Under the pieces are notes generated by a model. It made no database searches, was not told where the DNA came from, and saw only the letters and a list, made by a program, of their open reading frames with translations. Positions 1-8,663 of a DNA stretch of 58,981 nucleotides are shown piece after piece; positions within the stretch are counted from its first letter, which is position 1; each line of letters begins with the position of its first letter. The position numbers and the translations under genes are program-made. Source of the DNA: Actinomycetota bacterium (GTDB lineage: Bacteria; Actinomycetota; Actinomycetes; S36-B12). The stretch covers positions 1 to 58,981 of the forward strand of contig SYJA01000036.1 in assembly GCA_005798555.1 (NCBI GenBank). The letters run 5' to 3'.

Positions 1-1
1 C

Positions 2-1153
2 TTGCGTCGAGCCGGGTACCAGCGTGGCCTGGTGCAACCACATGACGGTGAGATTGTGCTCGACGAATTTGGCGACCCAACCGGCACCTTGCGGGAGTGG
101 GGAGCCTGGCGACCGGTTTATGCATTGTTGCCGGAGGTGGAGCTCAAGACCCGCCTGGCCGCAATCGCGCACGCGAACGAGTGCTTTGCCGCTGCCGGCC
201 TGACCTGGATTCAAGACGCCTGGGTGGAGGCAACCGATGTTGACACCTGGATCGAAGCGGATCGAAGTGGCCTGGTTACCTGTCGCGTGGCGATGGCACT
301 ATGGGCCGATCCGAATACGTGGCGTGATCAAGTCGAACAATTTGTCGCCGCCCGAGTGCAAGTTAGTGGCGCCGGCTCACCGAGGCTGGTGGCGAATACC
401 ATCAAGTTTTTCGCCGATGGAGTGATCGAGTCGGCAACGGGTGCACTACTTGAACCGTATTGTGACTGCCCACATTCCAAGGGCATGCCAAACTGGCAAC
501 CCGATGAACTAAAGAGCGCGGTCGCGGCGATCGATGCTCTTGGCTTCCAGACACATATTCACGCCATAGGCGATGGTGCGGCTCGGATGGCGCTGGATGC
601 CATCGAGCATGCGAGCATACTCAACGGTGCACGTGATCGGCGACCGGTCATCGCGCACACCCAGTTAGTTGCGGACGCCGACATCGGGCGATTCGCCGAG
701 CTTGGCGTGATTGCGAACTTCGAGCCGTACTGGGCAAAGTTTGACTCTTGGCAAACTGAATTAACCGAACCCCGGTTGGGCGCGGAGCGGACCAACCGCC
801 AATTCATGATTGGCACGATTTTGCGAAGTGGTGCTCCCATCTCCTTCGGTAGTGATTGGCCCGTCACCACTTACGCACCACTTGCCGGTATTCAAGTGGC
901 CGTGACGCGCAAAATGACGCCGACCGGACCTACCTGGATGCCACAGGAGTGCTTGACTGTCGAGGAGGCACTACTCGCATACACCTCGGGGGTGGCCTTT
1001 CAGGCCGGGGACGAAAGCGGCGGGGTTATTCGGCCAGGTGCCAGAGCCGATTTAGTCTGGCTGGCGGCCGATCCGCGCGTCGTTGACCCGATGCAGATCG
1101 AGAACATCGCTGTGCTCGGAACCTGGGCAGATGGCCACCGTGTTTGGCAGTGA
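2..1153 (+). CDS. Amidohydrolase, YtcJ-like (5' end outside window)
   Basis: C-terminal part (about 383 residues visible) of a metal-dependent hydrolase of the amidohydrolase family 3 (YtcJ group), which acts on C-N bonds of unknown cyclic or amide substrates in the cytoplasm. Visible family marks are the FFADGVIES segment, the HIHAIGDGAARMALDAIE metal/His stretch, the FGSDWPV motif carrying the late metal-site Asp, and a C-terminal GARADLVWL beta strand. The reading frame is open to the window edge, so the true start and the first metal-binding His pair lie upstream. It ends 13 nt before the urease-like fused subunit on the same strand, suggesting one operon devoted to amide or urea-type substrates; that link is inference. 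The real substrate cannot be read from the sequence. Confidence 0.85.
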   Translation: MRRAGYQRGLVQPHDGEIVLDEFGDPTGTLREWGAWRPVYALLPEVELKTRLAAIAHANECFAAAGLTWIQDAWVEATDVDTWIEADRSGLVTCRVAMALWADPNTWRDQVEQFVAARVQVSGAGSPRLVANTIKFFADGVIESATGALLEPYCDCPHSKGMPNWQPDELKSAVAAIDALGFQTHIHAIGDGAARMALDAIEHASILNGARDRRPVIAHTQLVADADIGRFAELGVIANFEPYWAKFDSWQTELTEPRLGAERTNRQFMIGTILRSGAPISFGSDWPVTTYAPLAGIQVAVTRKMTPTGPTWMPQECLTVEEALLAYTSGVAFQAGDESGGVIRPGARADLVWLAADPRVVDPMQIENIAVLGTWADGHRVWQ

Positions 1154-1166
1154 AGGGATGCAATAA

Positions 1167-1889
1167 ATGGCACTGACCCCGGGGGAGTCAGATCGACTTC
1201 TGCTTTTCACGCAATCACAGTTAGCCTGGCAACGCAAGGCGCGGGGCCTGCGCCTAAATGTTCCTGAAACCACCGCGATAATCGCAAATGCCGTATGCGA
1301 GTTCGCGAGGGATGGCCTGTCGCTGCTCGATGCGCGCGATGGCGCTGCGGGGTTACTCAAGGCTGACGATGTGCTCCCCGAGGTGCTTTCGGTACTCACC
1401 GAGGTGCGAGTTGAGGCCAGATTCGACGACGGCACCCGATTGGTGATCGTGCGTAATCCATTCGGCTGCGCTGAGCCGGCGCCGGCTGCCCATTCAGATG
1501 CGCGAGCGGGTGATCTCATCACGATAGTCAATGAGGCGGCCACTTCGATTGGCATCACGTCACACGTTCATTTAGCCGAAGTGAACCCGCGCCTGCGCTT
1601 GGACCGCGCTGCCGCGTATGGCAACAGGTTGGCTATCGACACCGGGTCAGTGATCTGGCTGAGCCCGAATGAGCGCATCTCCTTGCCCATGCGCCCGATT
1701 GGGGGTGAGCGCATCATGGTCGGGAACACCGGCGTCATTGATGGATCATTGGCTGATCCCGCGGTGCGTGATCGCGCACTTTCGACGCTGCGAGATTGCG
1801 GCTACCTAGACGTCGTAGGTGGCTTGGAAGTTGGGTCAATCGAGCGCGCGGAGTCCGCCGTTGCGAATTTAATGGGGCACCTCCGGTGA
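1167..1889 (+). CDS. Urease-like fused gamma/beta subunit
   Basis: 240 residues. Residues 1-100 match urease gamma (UreA): LTPGESDRLLLF, ARGLRLNVPET, an ARDG stretch and RVEARFDDGTRLV. Residues 130-225 match urease beta (UreB): HLAEVNPRLRLDRAAAYGNRL, then a short IGGER segment. Gamma-beta fusions are known in some actinomycetes and Helicobacter. The beta part is divergent and shortened at the usual C-terminal region. ATG is preceded by AAGGGA at 1153-1158, spacing 8. The stop overlaps the GTG start of the alpha-like gene by 4 nt, so the two are translationally coupled and presumably form one complex. Family assignment is firm; true urease activity is not, because the partner alpha subunit lacks flap residues and no ureD, ureE, ureF or ureG is visible. 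Confidence 0.8.
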   Translation: MALTPGESDRLLLFTQSQLAWQRKARGLRLNVPETTAIIANAVCEFARDGLSLLDARDGAAGLLKADDVLPEVLSVLTEVRVEARFDDGTRLVIVRNPFGCAEPAPAAHSDARAGDLITIVNEAATSIGITSHVHLAEVNPRLRLDRAAAYGNRLAIDTGSVIWLSPNERISLPMRPIGGERIMVGNTGVIDGSLADPAVRDRALSTLRDCGYLDVVGGLEVGSIERAESAVANLMGHLR

Positions 1890-3526
1890 GTAATTATGGT
1901 TTCGTCACCGGCGATACCCTAGATCTTGGCGACACTGGTTTACGGCTGCGCATCCCTGATCGGGTCAAGGATGCAGGTGATGAATTCCAGGTGGGCTTTG
2001 GCAACACCGGGCGTGATGGGATCGGGCTGCACCCGGTCACGACTGCTGAGTCCTGCGATGTGGTCATTACAAATGTAGTTGTTTTGGATGCCGTTTCAGG
2101 TGTCCGGGTTGCTAGTATTGGGATTCGCGCTGGGCGGATATCGGCAATCGGGAAAGCCGGCAATCCCAATGTCGCAAGTGGTATCGACATAGTCGTGGGC
2201 GCGGGTACCGTGATCATCCCCGGCGATGGGCTAATCGCTACCGCGGGCGGCATCGATACCCATGTTCACACGCTGAGTCCGCGGGTCCTTGATGCCGAAA
2301 TCGCCTCCGGGGTCACCACGGTGATCGGGCAAGAGGCGGGGCCGATGTGGGGGGTAGGAGTCAGTTCGCCGTGGGTTCTAGGGCGGGCGATGCGCGCGAT
2401 GGACGCCTTTCCGCTAAATATCGGCATCTTGGGCCGGGCCTCTTCATCGGTTGACACCACCTTGACGGAGGCGGTCTTGGCCCATATCTGCGGCCTGAAA
2501 GTTCATGAGGACACCGGTGCCACCCTGCGCACCATCGACACCGCGCTCCGCTGCGCAGCAGACGCGGATTTTCAGGTGGCGCTGCACACTGACGGCTTGA
2601 ATGAGACTTTGTCGGTGGCCGACACCATCGCGGTCATCGATGGCCGAACTATCCATGCATTCCATGTTGAAGGCTGCGGCGGTGGCCATGCTCCCGATGT
2701 GCTGACACTTGCCGGCCGTGACAATATCTTGACTTCTTCGACCAATCCCACCCTGCCCTACGGGGTAAATGCCCTCGCAGAGCATCTCGACATGCTCATG
2801 CTGGTTCACAGCCTCGACCATGGTGATGATCGTGATGTTCGAATTGCCTCAGCCCGGGTGCGCGGCGTCACGATGGCTGCCGAAAACAAGTTGCATGACC
2901 TCGGGGTCATTTCAATGACTTCATCGGATGCTCAGGGCATGGGTCGGGCCGGAGAAACTTGGTGGCGTACTTTTGCGATGGCTGGGGTAATGAACGCGGG
3001 TGCGGATGAGCGTGTTGACGACAACGATCGCATCCTTAGGTACCTAGCCAAGATAACTATCAACCCGGCCCTGGCCCATGGCATCGCCCATGAGGTTGGC
3101 AGTATCGCGCCGGGCTTACTTGCCGACATAGTGCTGTGGCGGCCATCGGCGTTTGCGGCCAAACCCACTTTGATCCTCAAGGGTGGTTTCCCGGCCTGGG
3201 GGGTGGTCGGTGATCCCAATGCGAGTATCGACTCGGCAGAGCCCCTGGTGCTAGGTGAGCAGTTCGGTGCATTTGGGGCGGTGCCAGCGGATCTGTCATT
3301 TCTCCTGTCGAACCAGCAGGCGCTCGCCGAAGGCCCCGCGCCAACTGCTCGGCGTGCGTTAGCGGTCAAGGGATGCCGGACGATCCGTGCCAGTGACCTC
3401 ATCTCGCATGGGGAACTCGGTCCGGTTGCCGTGGCACCGGACGGCAGTGCGGTGTCCTGGCGCGGCGAGCGGCTAGCGGGGGAGCCGGTAGCGAGGGTGC
3501 CCCTATCGCGCCTGCATTTTTGGTAG
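1886..3526 (+). CDS. Divergent urease alpha-like amidohydrolase
   Basis: 546 residues from GTG 1886 (GTGA overlap with the upstream gene), close to the usual UreC length of about 570. All metal-centre ligands of UreC can be aligned: H126 and H128 (DTHVH), the carbamylated-lysine position K205 (GLKVHED), H234, H260 and D348 (SSDAQGMGR). The general acid H308 is present. Departures are clear: the flap cysteine next to that histidine is V307, and the conserved region normally reading GTHATTCTPGPW after the TGVTT strand is replaced by a shorter VGVSSPW, about four residues fewer. These residues shape the urea pocket, so a different substrate, or much altered kinetics, is plausible. No nickel-insertion accessory genes follow; the downstream gene is convergent and unrelated. 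Confidence 0.8.
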   Translation: MSNYGFVTGDTLDLGDTGLRLRIPDRVKDAGDEFQVGFGNTGRDGIGLHPVTTAESCDVVITNVVVLDAVSGVRVASIGIRAGRISAIGKAGNPNVASGIDIVVGAGTVIIPGDGLIATAGGIDTHVHTLSPRVLDAEIASGVTTVIGQEAGPMWGVGVSSPWVLGRAMRAMDAFPLNIGILGRASSSVDTTLTEAVLAHICGLKVHEDTGATLRTIDTALRCAADADFQVALHTDGLNETLSVADTIAVIDGRTIHAFHVEGCGGGHAPDVLTLAGRDNILTSSTNPTLPYGVNALAEHLDMLMLVHSLDHGDDRDVRIASARVRGVTMAAENKLHDLGVISMTSSDAQGMGRAGETWWRTFAMAGVMNAGADERVDDNDRILRYLAKITINPALAHGIAHEVGSIAPGLLADIVLWRPSAFAAKPTLILKGGFPAWGVVGDPNASIDSAEPLVLGEQFGAFGAVPADLSFLLSNQQALAEGPAPTARRALAVKGCRTIRASDLISHGELGPVAVAPDGSAVSWRGERLAGEPVARVPLSRLHFW

Positions 3527-3538
3527 TTCGAGGCTCGG

Positions 3539-5200
3539 TTAGATTCCGGTGGTGCTGCGCGGATAGCTTGCTTCAGGGTCGGTCAGGATATTGACCACGT
3601 AGGGTAATTTGGAGTTCATTGCCCGATCCAGTGCGGGCCCAATCCCTTGGGCCTCGTCAACTAGTTCACCGTCGCCACCGAGTGCTTGCATAATCGTGTC
3701 ATACCGCGTAGCTGGTAGGTCAGCGATGACGTCATACCCATAAAGGAATCGCATTGGCTGCTTCTCCAATGCCCAGCCTTGATTGTTGCCGATGATGATG
3801 ACTACCGGTAGTTGATGACGAACCAGCGACTCCATGTCCATGATCGAGAAGCCGGCTGCCCCGTCACCCATCAGCAAGAAAACAGGTGCTGATGGATTAA
3901 CGAGGCGTGCTGCCATTGCATAGCCAGGCCCGGTGCCAAGACAGCCGTACGGCCCCGGATCCAGCCAGCGCCCCGGTTGCACGGGCTCGACAAACTTGCC
4001 GGCAAAGGACACGAAGTCACCGCCATCGCCAATCACCACGCTGTCAGGAGTCAACCGCGGTAGGAGGTCCCCGTAAATACGAGCCGGGTGAATTGGTGAG
4101 TTGTTGTCTGCGAAGAGTTCATGATCGTTAGCAATTGCGGCAAGGGACAGGTCGCGCAATTGCGTGCACCAGCCGGTGAAATCCCTGCGCGGCACGGCAC
4201 TCTTGATGGCGTGCATTGCCAGTCCTAGATCACCGACGATCGTCAGCGCATTCGGGGCATGGTATGACATCTGTGATTGGGAATCCACCAGATGCAAAAC
4301 CGCTGCGGGTGGATCACCGAAACTCCCGTAGCCAAGTCGAAAATCAAGTGGTGTCCCAATGACGATAACCAAGTCGCAATGCGCAAACGCATCTGATCGA
4401 GCCCGCGTGACAAGTTGGGGATCGGTAGGCGGCAAAATTCCGCGGCCCATGCCGTTGGTGATAGTTGGCAGGCCTAACCCGCGAATGAACTCTTGCGCTT
4501 GCTCAACGGCATTTCCCTGCCAGACATCGCCGCCGATGATGACAACGGGGTGTCGGGAGTTGCTGATTTGCTCTGCGGCCGCCGAAATCAAGTCTGGGTC
4601 GGGTGCTACCTGCTGTGCGACGGTGAGCGTGGGAGCAGGCACATCGGACCAACTGAACAAGGTGTCCATCGGGACGTCCACGAATACCGGGCCCCGATGC
4701 GGTGCGCGCGCTAGGTCAAAGGCCCCCTGTACCTGCGTTCGAATAGTGGCAGGATCATGGATAGTGAAGGCCCTTTTAGTTACATTCGCGAGCATTGGTG
4801 GTTGATCAAGTTCTTGTAATGCGCCAGATCCCCAGCGGGTGTCAGGGGCCCGCCCGCCCAGCACCACCAACGGAGAACCATTAAAAAACGCGCCGGTGAT
4901 GGCGCTGATGCCATTGGTGATGCCGGGCCCGGCGGTTAGTGCGGCAAAGCCTGGCGTTCGGGTCAGTTTGCCCATTGCCTCGGCCGCGAATACTGCGGTC
5001 TGTTCGTGTCGGACATCAATGAGTCGCACCGGCCCATCGCGCTCGGCGACCCGCGGACTGCCAGCGGCCAGCACCGACTCTTTGCCGCCGACTGCGGCAT
5101 CATAAAGCGGGAACACATGCGCGCCACTAAGGGTGAACAGGTGCTCGACGCCACTTGCAACGGCTGCGTCAATAGCGTGGGTGCCCCCGTGCCCGTTCAT
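3539..5200 (-). CDS. ilvG: ThDP-dependent acetolactate synthase-like protein (IlvG type)
   Basis: 553 residues with the three-domain fold of thiamine-diphosphate decarboxylase/synthase enzymes. N-terminal pyrimidine domain: FTLSGAHVFPLYD, RHEQTAVFAAEAMGK with the catalytic Glu, and TAGPGITNGISA. C-terminal cofactor domain: GDGAAGFSIMDMESLVRH...NNQGW, which is the GDG-X(26)-NN motif. It strongly resembles mycobacterial IlvG (Rv1820-type), assigned as an acetolactate synthase large subunit but distinct from IlvB; oxalyl-CoA decarboxylase relatives are an alternative. No small regulatory subunit is adjacent. It stands alone, convergent with the urease-like gene and divergent from the PdtaS-like kinase. 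The start is supported by a TACGGT box 6 nt upstream. Confidence 0.8.
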   Translation of the reverse strand: MNGHGGTHAIDAAVASGVEHLFTLSGAHVFPLYDAAVGGKESVLAAGSPRVAERDGPVRLIDVRHEQTAVFAAEAMGKLTRTPGFAALTAGPGITNGISAITGAFFNGSPLVVLGGRAPDTRWGSGALQELDQPPMLANVTKRAFTIHDPATIRTQVQGAFDLARAPHRGPVFVDVPMDTLFSWSDVPAPTLTVAQQVAPDPDLISAAAEQISNSRHPVVIIGGDVWQGNAVEQAQEFIRGLGLPTITNGMGRGILPPTDPQLVTRARSDAFAHCDLVIVIGTPLDFRLGYGSFGDPPAAVLHLVDSQSQMSYHAPNALTIVGDLGLAMHAIKSAVPRRDFTGWCTQLRDLSLAAIANDHELFADNNSPIHPARIYGDLLPRLTPDSVVIGDGGDFVSFAGKFVEPVQPGRWLDPGPYGCLGTGPGYAMAARLVNPSAPVFLLMGDGAAGFSIMDMESLVRHQLPVVIIIGNNQGWALEKQPMRFLYGYDVIADLPATRYDTIMQALGGDGELVDEAQGIGPALDRAMNSKLPYVVNILTDPEASYPRSTTGI

Positions 5201-5206
5201 CCGCCA

Positions 5207-5212
5207 ACCGTA
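5207..5212 (-). promoter_or_regulatory. -10 element, leaderless ilvG-like gene
   Basis: TACGGT on the minus strand, 6 nt before the ATG at 5200, with no Shine-Dalgarno sequence. Geometry fits an mRNA that begins at the start codon. No convincing -35 box. Confidence 0.5.
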
Positions 5213-5240
5213 CCCAAAATGCTGTTCAATGGCGACGCCT

Positions 5241-5246
5241 TAGACT
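5241..5246 (+). promoter_or_regulatory. -10 element, leaderless pdtaS-like gene
   Basis: TAGACT, 6 nt before the ATG at 5253, no Shine-Dalgarno. Divergent with the box at 5207-5212; the two start codons are only 52 nt apart. Confidence 0.5.
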
Positions 5247-5252
5247 TCGCAG

Positions 5253-6665
5253 ATGTCGACGGTGGCCAGACTTGCCAGTGAGCGCACAGATTTGTCGGAT
5301 GCTGAGATTGATCGCCTGCACGCCATTGTCGGGGAGTGGCCACTACTCGCCGACTTGGCTTTAAGTGACCTAGTGCTTTGGCTACCAACCTGGAATGACG
5401 GTGGATTGGTTGCGGTGGCGCAGGTGCGACCGACCACGGCGCCGACCCGGGTGCCGGATGATGTTGTTGGGGACTTCGCCCCTCGCGGCCGTTTCCCAGA
5501 TATAGATCAGGCGCTGGCATTTGGGCACTGCGTCGAGCACGCATACCCCGTGCACTTTGGTGATCGAGTAATTGCCGTTGTTGCTCGACATTCGTCTGCG
5601 CAACCTCGGGTGGCGGGCAAACTTGAAGAGATCTACTTGCAGACAGCTGATGACTTACTGCGCATGCTCGTTGATGGCACCTTCCCGGCGCTCACGGTCA
5701 TCGACGAGTCCGCGGATTCCCCGCGGGTGGGCGATGGCCTGATCCGACTTGACGCGGCTGGGATTGTCACCTACTCGAGCCCTAATGCGGTGAGCGCTGT
5801 ACACCGCTTGGGCTTGACTTCCGAACTGGTGGGCAAGGAGCTGAAACCGATCCTCACTCACCTTTCACGCCGGCCAGCTCCGATAGATGAGGCCTTGATG
5901 CGGATTGCCGGTGGGCAGGCTGCGGGCCGAGCAGATATTGAAAACAGTATTGCCACGATTTTGATTCAAGGTATTCCGCTGCAATCGAATGACGAGGTTT
6001 TCGGGACTTTGGTGCTGCTGCGTGATGTCACTGATATTCGCGGGCGGGAGCGTGCACTGGTCTCCAAGGATGCCACTATCCGCGAGATTCATCATCGGGT
6101 AAAGAACAATCTCCAGACAGTTGCGGCGCTGCTGCGATTACAAGGCCGGCGGGCGGAAAGTTCCGAAACCAAGGCGGCTCTGGGCGAGGCGGAATTGCGC
6201 GTTGGTGCAATTGCCGTGGTGCACGAGATTTTGTCCCGTGAAGCAGGTGAATCCGTGGCTTTTGATGAAGTCATCGATCGCATCATTGGTCTGATGGGCG
6301 AATTGGCCTCGGCCTATGCCGCCACGGTGCCCACGATCAATCGGGTAGGCAGCTGTAGTGCATTACCGAGTGAGCAGGCGACCCCACTGGCGATGAGTAT
6401 CTCGGAGTTGCTGCAAAACGCTATCGAGCATGCACATGCAACGACAATCACGGTAGCAATAAGCCAGATCGCAGGCCAGGTGCGAGTTGTGGTCCGCGAT
6501 GACGGCATCGGGCTACCAGCTGGCTTCGAAACTGCGGACGCCGGGCTCGGGCTGCAAATTGTGCATTCCCTTGCTACTGGCGAACTACGTGGCACCTTCT
6601 TGATTGAAAATGATGAAAATGGCGGTGCCGTAGCCCTTGTAGAGATCCCGCAACCGGTGCCTTAG
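5253..6665 (+). CDS. pdtaS: PdtaS-like sensor histidine kinase
   Basis: 470 residues, soluble (no membrane segment). N-terminal GAF-like region (about 1-140), PAS-like region (about 150-260), then a HisKA_2 dimerisation segment with EIHHRVKNNLQTVAALLRLQ; the phosphoacceptor is in the His280/His281 pair. The HATPase domain follows with the N box SELLQNAIEHA and the G box DDGIGLPAGF. This is the architecture of PdtaS (Rv3220c-type), whose partner PdtaR is an RNA-binding ANTAR antiterminator; no pdtaR is in this window. The adjacent convergent WhiB1 gene repeats the mycobacterial arrangement. The last 4 nt overlap the end of whiB1. Confidence 0.85.
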   Translation: MSTVARLASERTDLSDAEIDRLHAIVGEWPLLADLALSDLVLWLPTWNDGGLVAVAQVRPTTAPTRVPDDVVGDFAPRGRFPDIDQALAFGHCVEHAYPVHFGDRVIAVVARHSSAQPRVAGKLEEIYLQTADDLLRMLVDGTFPALTVIDESADSPRVGDGLIRLDAAGIVTYSSPNAVSAVHRLGLTSELVGKELKPILTHLSRRPAPIDEALMRIAGGQAAGRADIENSIATILIQGIPLQSNDEVFGTLVLLRDVTDIRGRERALVSKDATIREIHHRVKNNLQTVAALLRLQGRRAESSETKAALGEAELRVGAIAVVHEILSREAGESVAFDEVIDRIIGLMGELASAYAATVPTINRVGSCSALPSEQATPLAMSISELLQNAIEHAHATTITVAISQIAGQVRVVVRDDGIGLPAGFETADAGLGLQIVHSLATGELRGTFLIENDENGGAVALVEIPQPVP

Positions 6666-6916
6666 ACGTTCGTACGCGCGCGCAATCTGGCATTGCGACG
6701 TTTGAGGGCGCGGCGCTCATCTTCACTAAGACCGCCCCAGACCCCGGCATCTTGACCGGTCTCCAGTGCCCAGCGCAGGCATTCGTCAACGACGCTGCAG
6801 CGACGGCAAACCAGTTTGGCTTCCTCGATCTGGACCAGGGCCGGTCCGGTGTTACCGATCGGAAAGAACAATTCTGGGTCTTCGTCACGGCAGGCGGACT
6901 CGTGACGCCAATCCAT
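6662..6916 (-). CDS. whiB1: WhiB1-type iron-sulfur transcription factor
   Basis: 84 residues starting MDWRHESACRDEDPELFFP. The four [4Fe-4S] ligands are C9, C37, C40 and C46, with the last two in the CxxxxxC arrangement typical of Wbl proteins. The GVWGG turn and the basic tail RRALKRRNARLRARTNV complete the family pattern. Length and cysteine positions match WhiB1, the essential nitric-oxide-sensitive member that binds the housekeeping sigma factor. An ATG five codons upstream (6931) is possible, but 6916 gives the family length and has GGAG about 9 nt upstream. Convergent with pdtaS. Confidence 0.92.
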   Translation of the reverse strand: MDWRHESACRDEDPELFFPIGNTGPALVQIEEAKLVCRRCSVVDECLRWALETGQDAGVWGGLSEDERRALKRRNARLRARTNV

Positions 6917-6941
6917 GCGCACCCACTCCAAACCGCTTCGC

Positions 6942-6958
6942 CCCCGGGGTTACCGGGG
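6942..6958 (-). promoter_or_regulatory. Inverted repeat in whiB1 leader
   Basis: Six-base arms CCCCGG and CCGGGG around a 5-nt loop, 26 nt upstream of the whiB1 start. It could fold in the leader RNA or serve as a protein site. Confidence 0.3.
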
Positions 6959-6998
6959 CTCGTGATTGCTTTCACGTGCCGGCGCGTCTTGGGCAGTT

Positions 6999-7013
6999 TC
7001 AGGGGTCACCTGA
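6999..7013. promoter_or_regulatory. Palindrome upstream of whiB1
   Basis: TCAGG-N5-CCTGA perfect inverted repeat about 85 nt upstream of whiB1, a plausible operator in the 290-nt gap between whiB1 and the lipid kinase. The rest of the gap (to 7206) shows no gene; a CCCCTT/AAGGGG hairpin sits at 7078-7094 without a T run. Confidence 0.25.
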
Positions 7014-7206
7014 GTGTTCCCGGGGGAAGATCGCCGGCACATTGCAGCAAATTACTGTCTAAGGTTGTCAGACGAACCCCCTTGGAGCAAGGGGAAAGGC
7101 CGTGGAATGGCGAAAGAACCTGTCAGGTAAGTCACTTTATGGGCTAAATGTTCGAATTATCGGGTCCGAGGAGGGCCGGCGTGGCGGTACGGGGCGTGGG
7201 CTGGGC

Positions 7207-8169
7207 CTAGACCATGGCCCGCAGGGCAGCGGGCACCGAAGTAAAAGTCACCTCGGTGACCTGGCCCCCAGATTCCCCATCGATTTGGATGGGAATCGGT
7301 CGGTCGGCGGTGATCGTAAATTGGTTTTGGTCATGCCAGACCACCATGGCCTTGCGGCTGGAGCCGGCCCGCGAACTCATCACCATGCGCCGGGTGGCCC
7401 GCATTGCGGCTGCTACCCGCAGCGCCCGGAGCGCGAAGACATCTAGGCCGGTTTCGAAGGTTGCCTGCGGGCACGGGTCAATGGGCCAGGTGCCAAAGTA
7501 CGTCCAAGGGGAGGTGTTTTGCACGACGGCCATGAACACACCGGAAACGGGATCGATGCCAGGGCGGTGCAGGGTTAGCGCTGGATGCTTTCGATCGGTG
7601 CGCAGGAAGAACTCGTGTAGCGCCGTGCGTAAGTAGCGGGTTGGGGTGGCGGTCTCGCCGGTGCCGCGCAGTCGCTCCATCGCGGTAATAATCTCGGCGT
7701 CAAGCCCGACACCGGCATTGGCGGTGAACCAACGGATCGGCTGTGGGTCGATGTTGCCACTGTTGTCTAGGCCGGTGACCGTACCTAGCCCGATGGTGCG
7801 AAAGCGTCGTTCACGCAGTGCGTCAAGTAATTGCCCGGTCGCCTCCACCGGATCATTGGGCAGGCCCAGCGCGCGGGCGAAGACATTGCCGCTGCCGCCC
7901 GGCACGGTGGCCAGCATCGGCACTTCCGGCCCGGGCCCCTCAATTAACATGCCGTTGACGACTTCGTTGACCACTCCGTCGCCCCCGAGAGTTAGCACTA
8001 CATCGAGTTCTTGAGTTCGCGCTTGGGCCCCGAGGGCAAACCCATGGCCGCGATAGTTGGTAACTGTCACATCTAGATCTAGTTCATCGGCCAGAGCGTG
8101 TATCAACACATCGGTTACCCGAGGTGAGGTGGTGGTTGCCTTCGGATTGACAACAAGAAGTCCGCGCAC
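7207..8169 (-). CDS. Diacylglycerol/sphingosine-type lipid kinase
   Basis: 320 residues of the DAGK catalytic (LCB5/YegS) family, which phosphorylates diacylglycerol or related lipids at the membrane face. The nucleotide-binding signature TLGGDGVVNEVVNGML lies near residues 58-75, preceded by VVNPKATTT at the N terminus; a GGSGNVFAR segment follows. The start is GTG 8169, chosen because a TAGAGT box sits 6 nt upstream and the protein begins directly with the first beta strand. Divergent from the small membrane protein at 8230. The substrate is not determinable from sequence. Confidence 0.85.
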   Translation of the reverse strand: MRGLLVVNPKATTTSPRVTDVLIHALADELDLDVTVTNYRGHGFALGAQARTQELDVVLTLGGDGVVNEVVNGMLIEGPGPEVPMLATVPGGSGNVFARALGLPNDPVEATGQLLDALRERRFRTIGLGTVTGLDNSGNIDPQPIRWFTANAGVGLDAEIITAMERLRGTGETATPTRYLRTALHEFFLRTDRKHPALTLHRPGIDPVSGVFMAVVQNTSPWTYFGTWPIDPCPQATFETGLDVFALRALRVAAAMRATRRMVMSSRAGSSRKAMVVWHDQNQFTITADRPIPIQIDGESGGQVTEVTFTSVPAALRAMV

Positions 8170-8175
8170 CAGATA

Positions 8176-8181
8176 ACTCTA
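8176..8181 (-). promoter_or_regulatory. -10 element, leaderless lipid kinase gene
   Basis: TAGAGT on the minus strand, 6 nt before GTG 8169; no Shine-Dalgarno. Confidence 0.45.
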
Positions 8182-8216
8182 ATAGCGGCATCCGGTGGTA
8201 CAAGCTGGCAAGCCCC

Positions 8217-8222
8217 TAGGCT
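8217..8222 (+). promoter_or_regulatory. -10 element, leaderless gene at 8230
   Basis: TAGGCT, 7 nt before ATG 8230; no Shine-Dalgarno. Confidence 0.45.
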
Positions 8223-8229
8223 CTGCCCC

Positions 8230-8655
8230 ATGCGTTCTGAGTCGCCGGGCCGGGCGCTGATGGCATTAGCGGTGATCTCTGGCACCGAGGGGCTAGGTCT
8301 GCTCGGGTACGCGCTCTATGACGTGGTGCAGGCGATCCGGGTTGGCGTGACCGGGCCCGCGGAAGTCTCAAGTGGACCGGCGCTGTTCATTCAAATTTTG
8401 GTTTTCGCGGTCTTGGGTGTCGGTTTGCTGCTAGTCGCCCGCGGTTGGCTACGGGCGCAGCGCTGGAGCCGATCACCATTTATCCTGGCCCAGCTCATTG
8501 CACTACTTGTTGGGTTCCCGGTCGCGCAGAGTTCAACTGGACCAGAGCGCGCGGTGGGCGCGGCCTTGGTGGTACTTGCTTTAGCGGGTGGGGTGGTGGC
8601 GCTAACACCGCAAGTTGGTCGCGCAATTGCGGTAAATGACTCAAAAGCTGACTAA
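8230..8655 (+). CDS. Small four-helix membrane protein, unknown function
   Basis: 141 residues with about four hydrophobic segments: residues 10-33, 55-77, 86-100 and 108-128. A short polar loop carrying WLRAQRWSRSP separates helices 2 and 3. It resembles small actinobacterial integral membrane proteins with no assigned role. The start has a -10 box 7 nt upstream. It ends 8 nt from the convergent sigma factor gene with no obvious terminator between them. No function is proposed. Confidence 0.7.
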   Translation: MRSESPGRALMALAVISGTEGLGLLGYALYDVVQAIRVGVTGPAEVSSGPALFIQILVFAVLGVGLLLVARGWLRAQRWSRSPFILAQLIALLVGFPVAQSSTGPERAVGAALVVLALAGGVVALTPQVGRAIAVNDSKAD

Positions 8656-8663
8656 ACGGCTGG

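Noticed and set aside
1886-3526. Considered as dihydroorotase or hydantoinase
   Set aside because: The full order of UreC motifs and the coupled gamma/beta subunit place it in the urease family.
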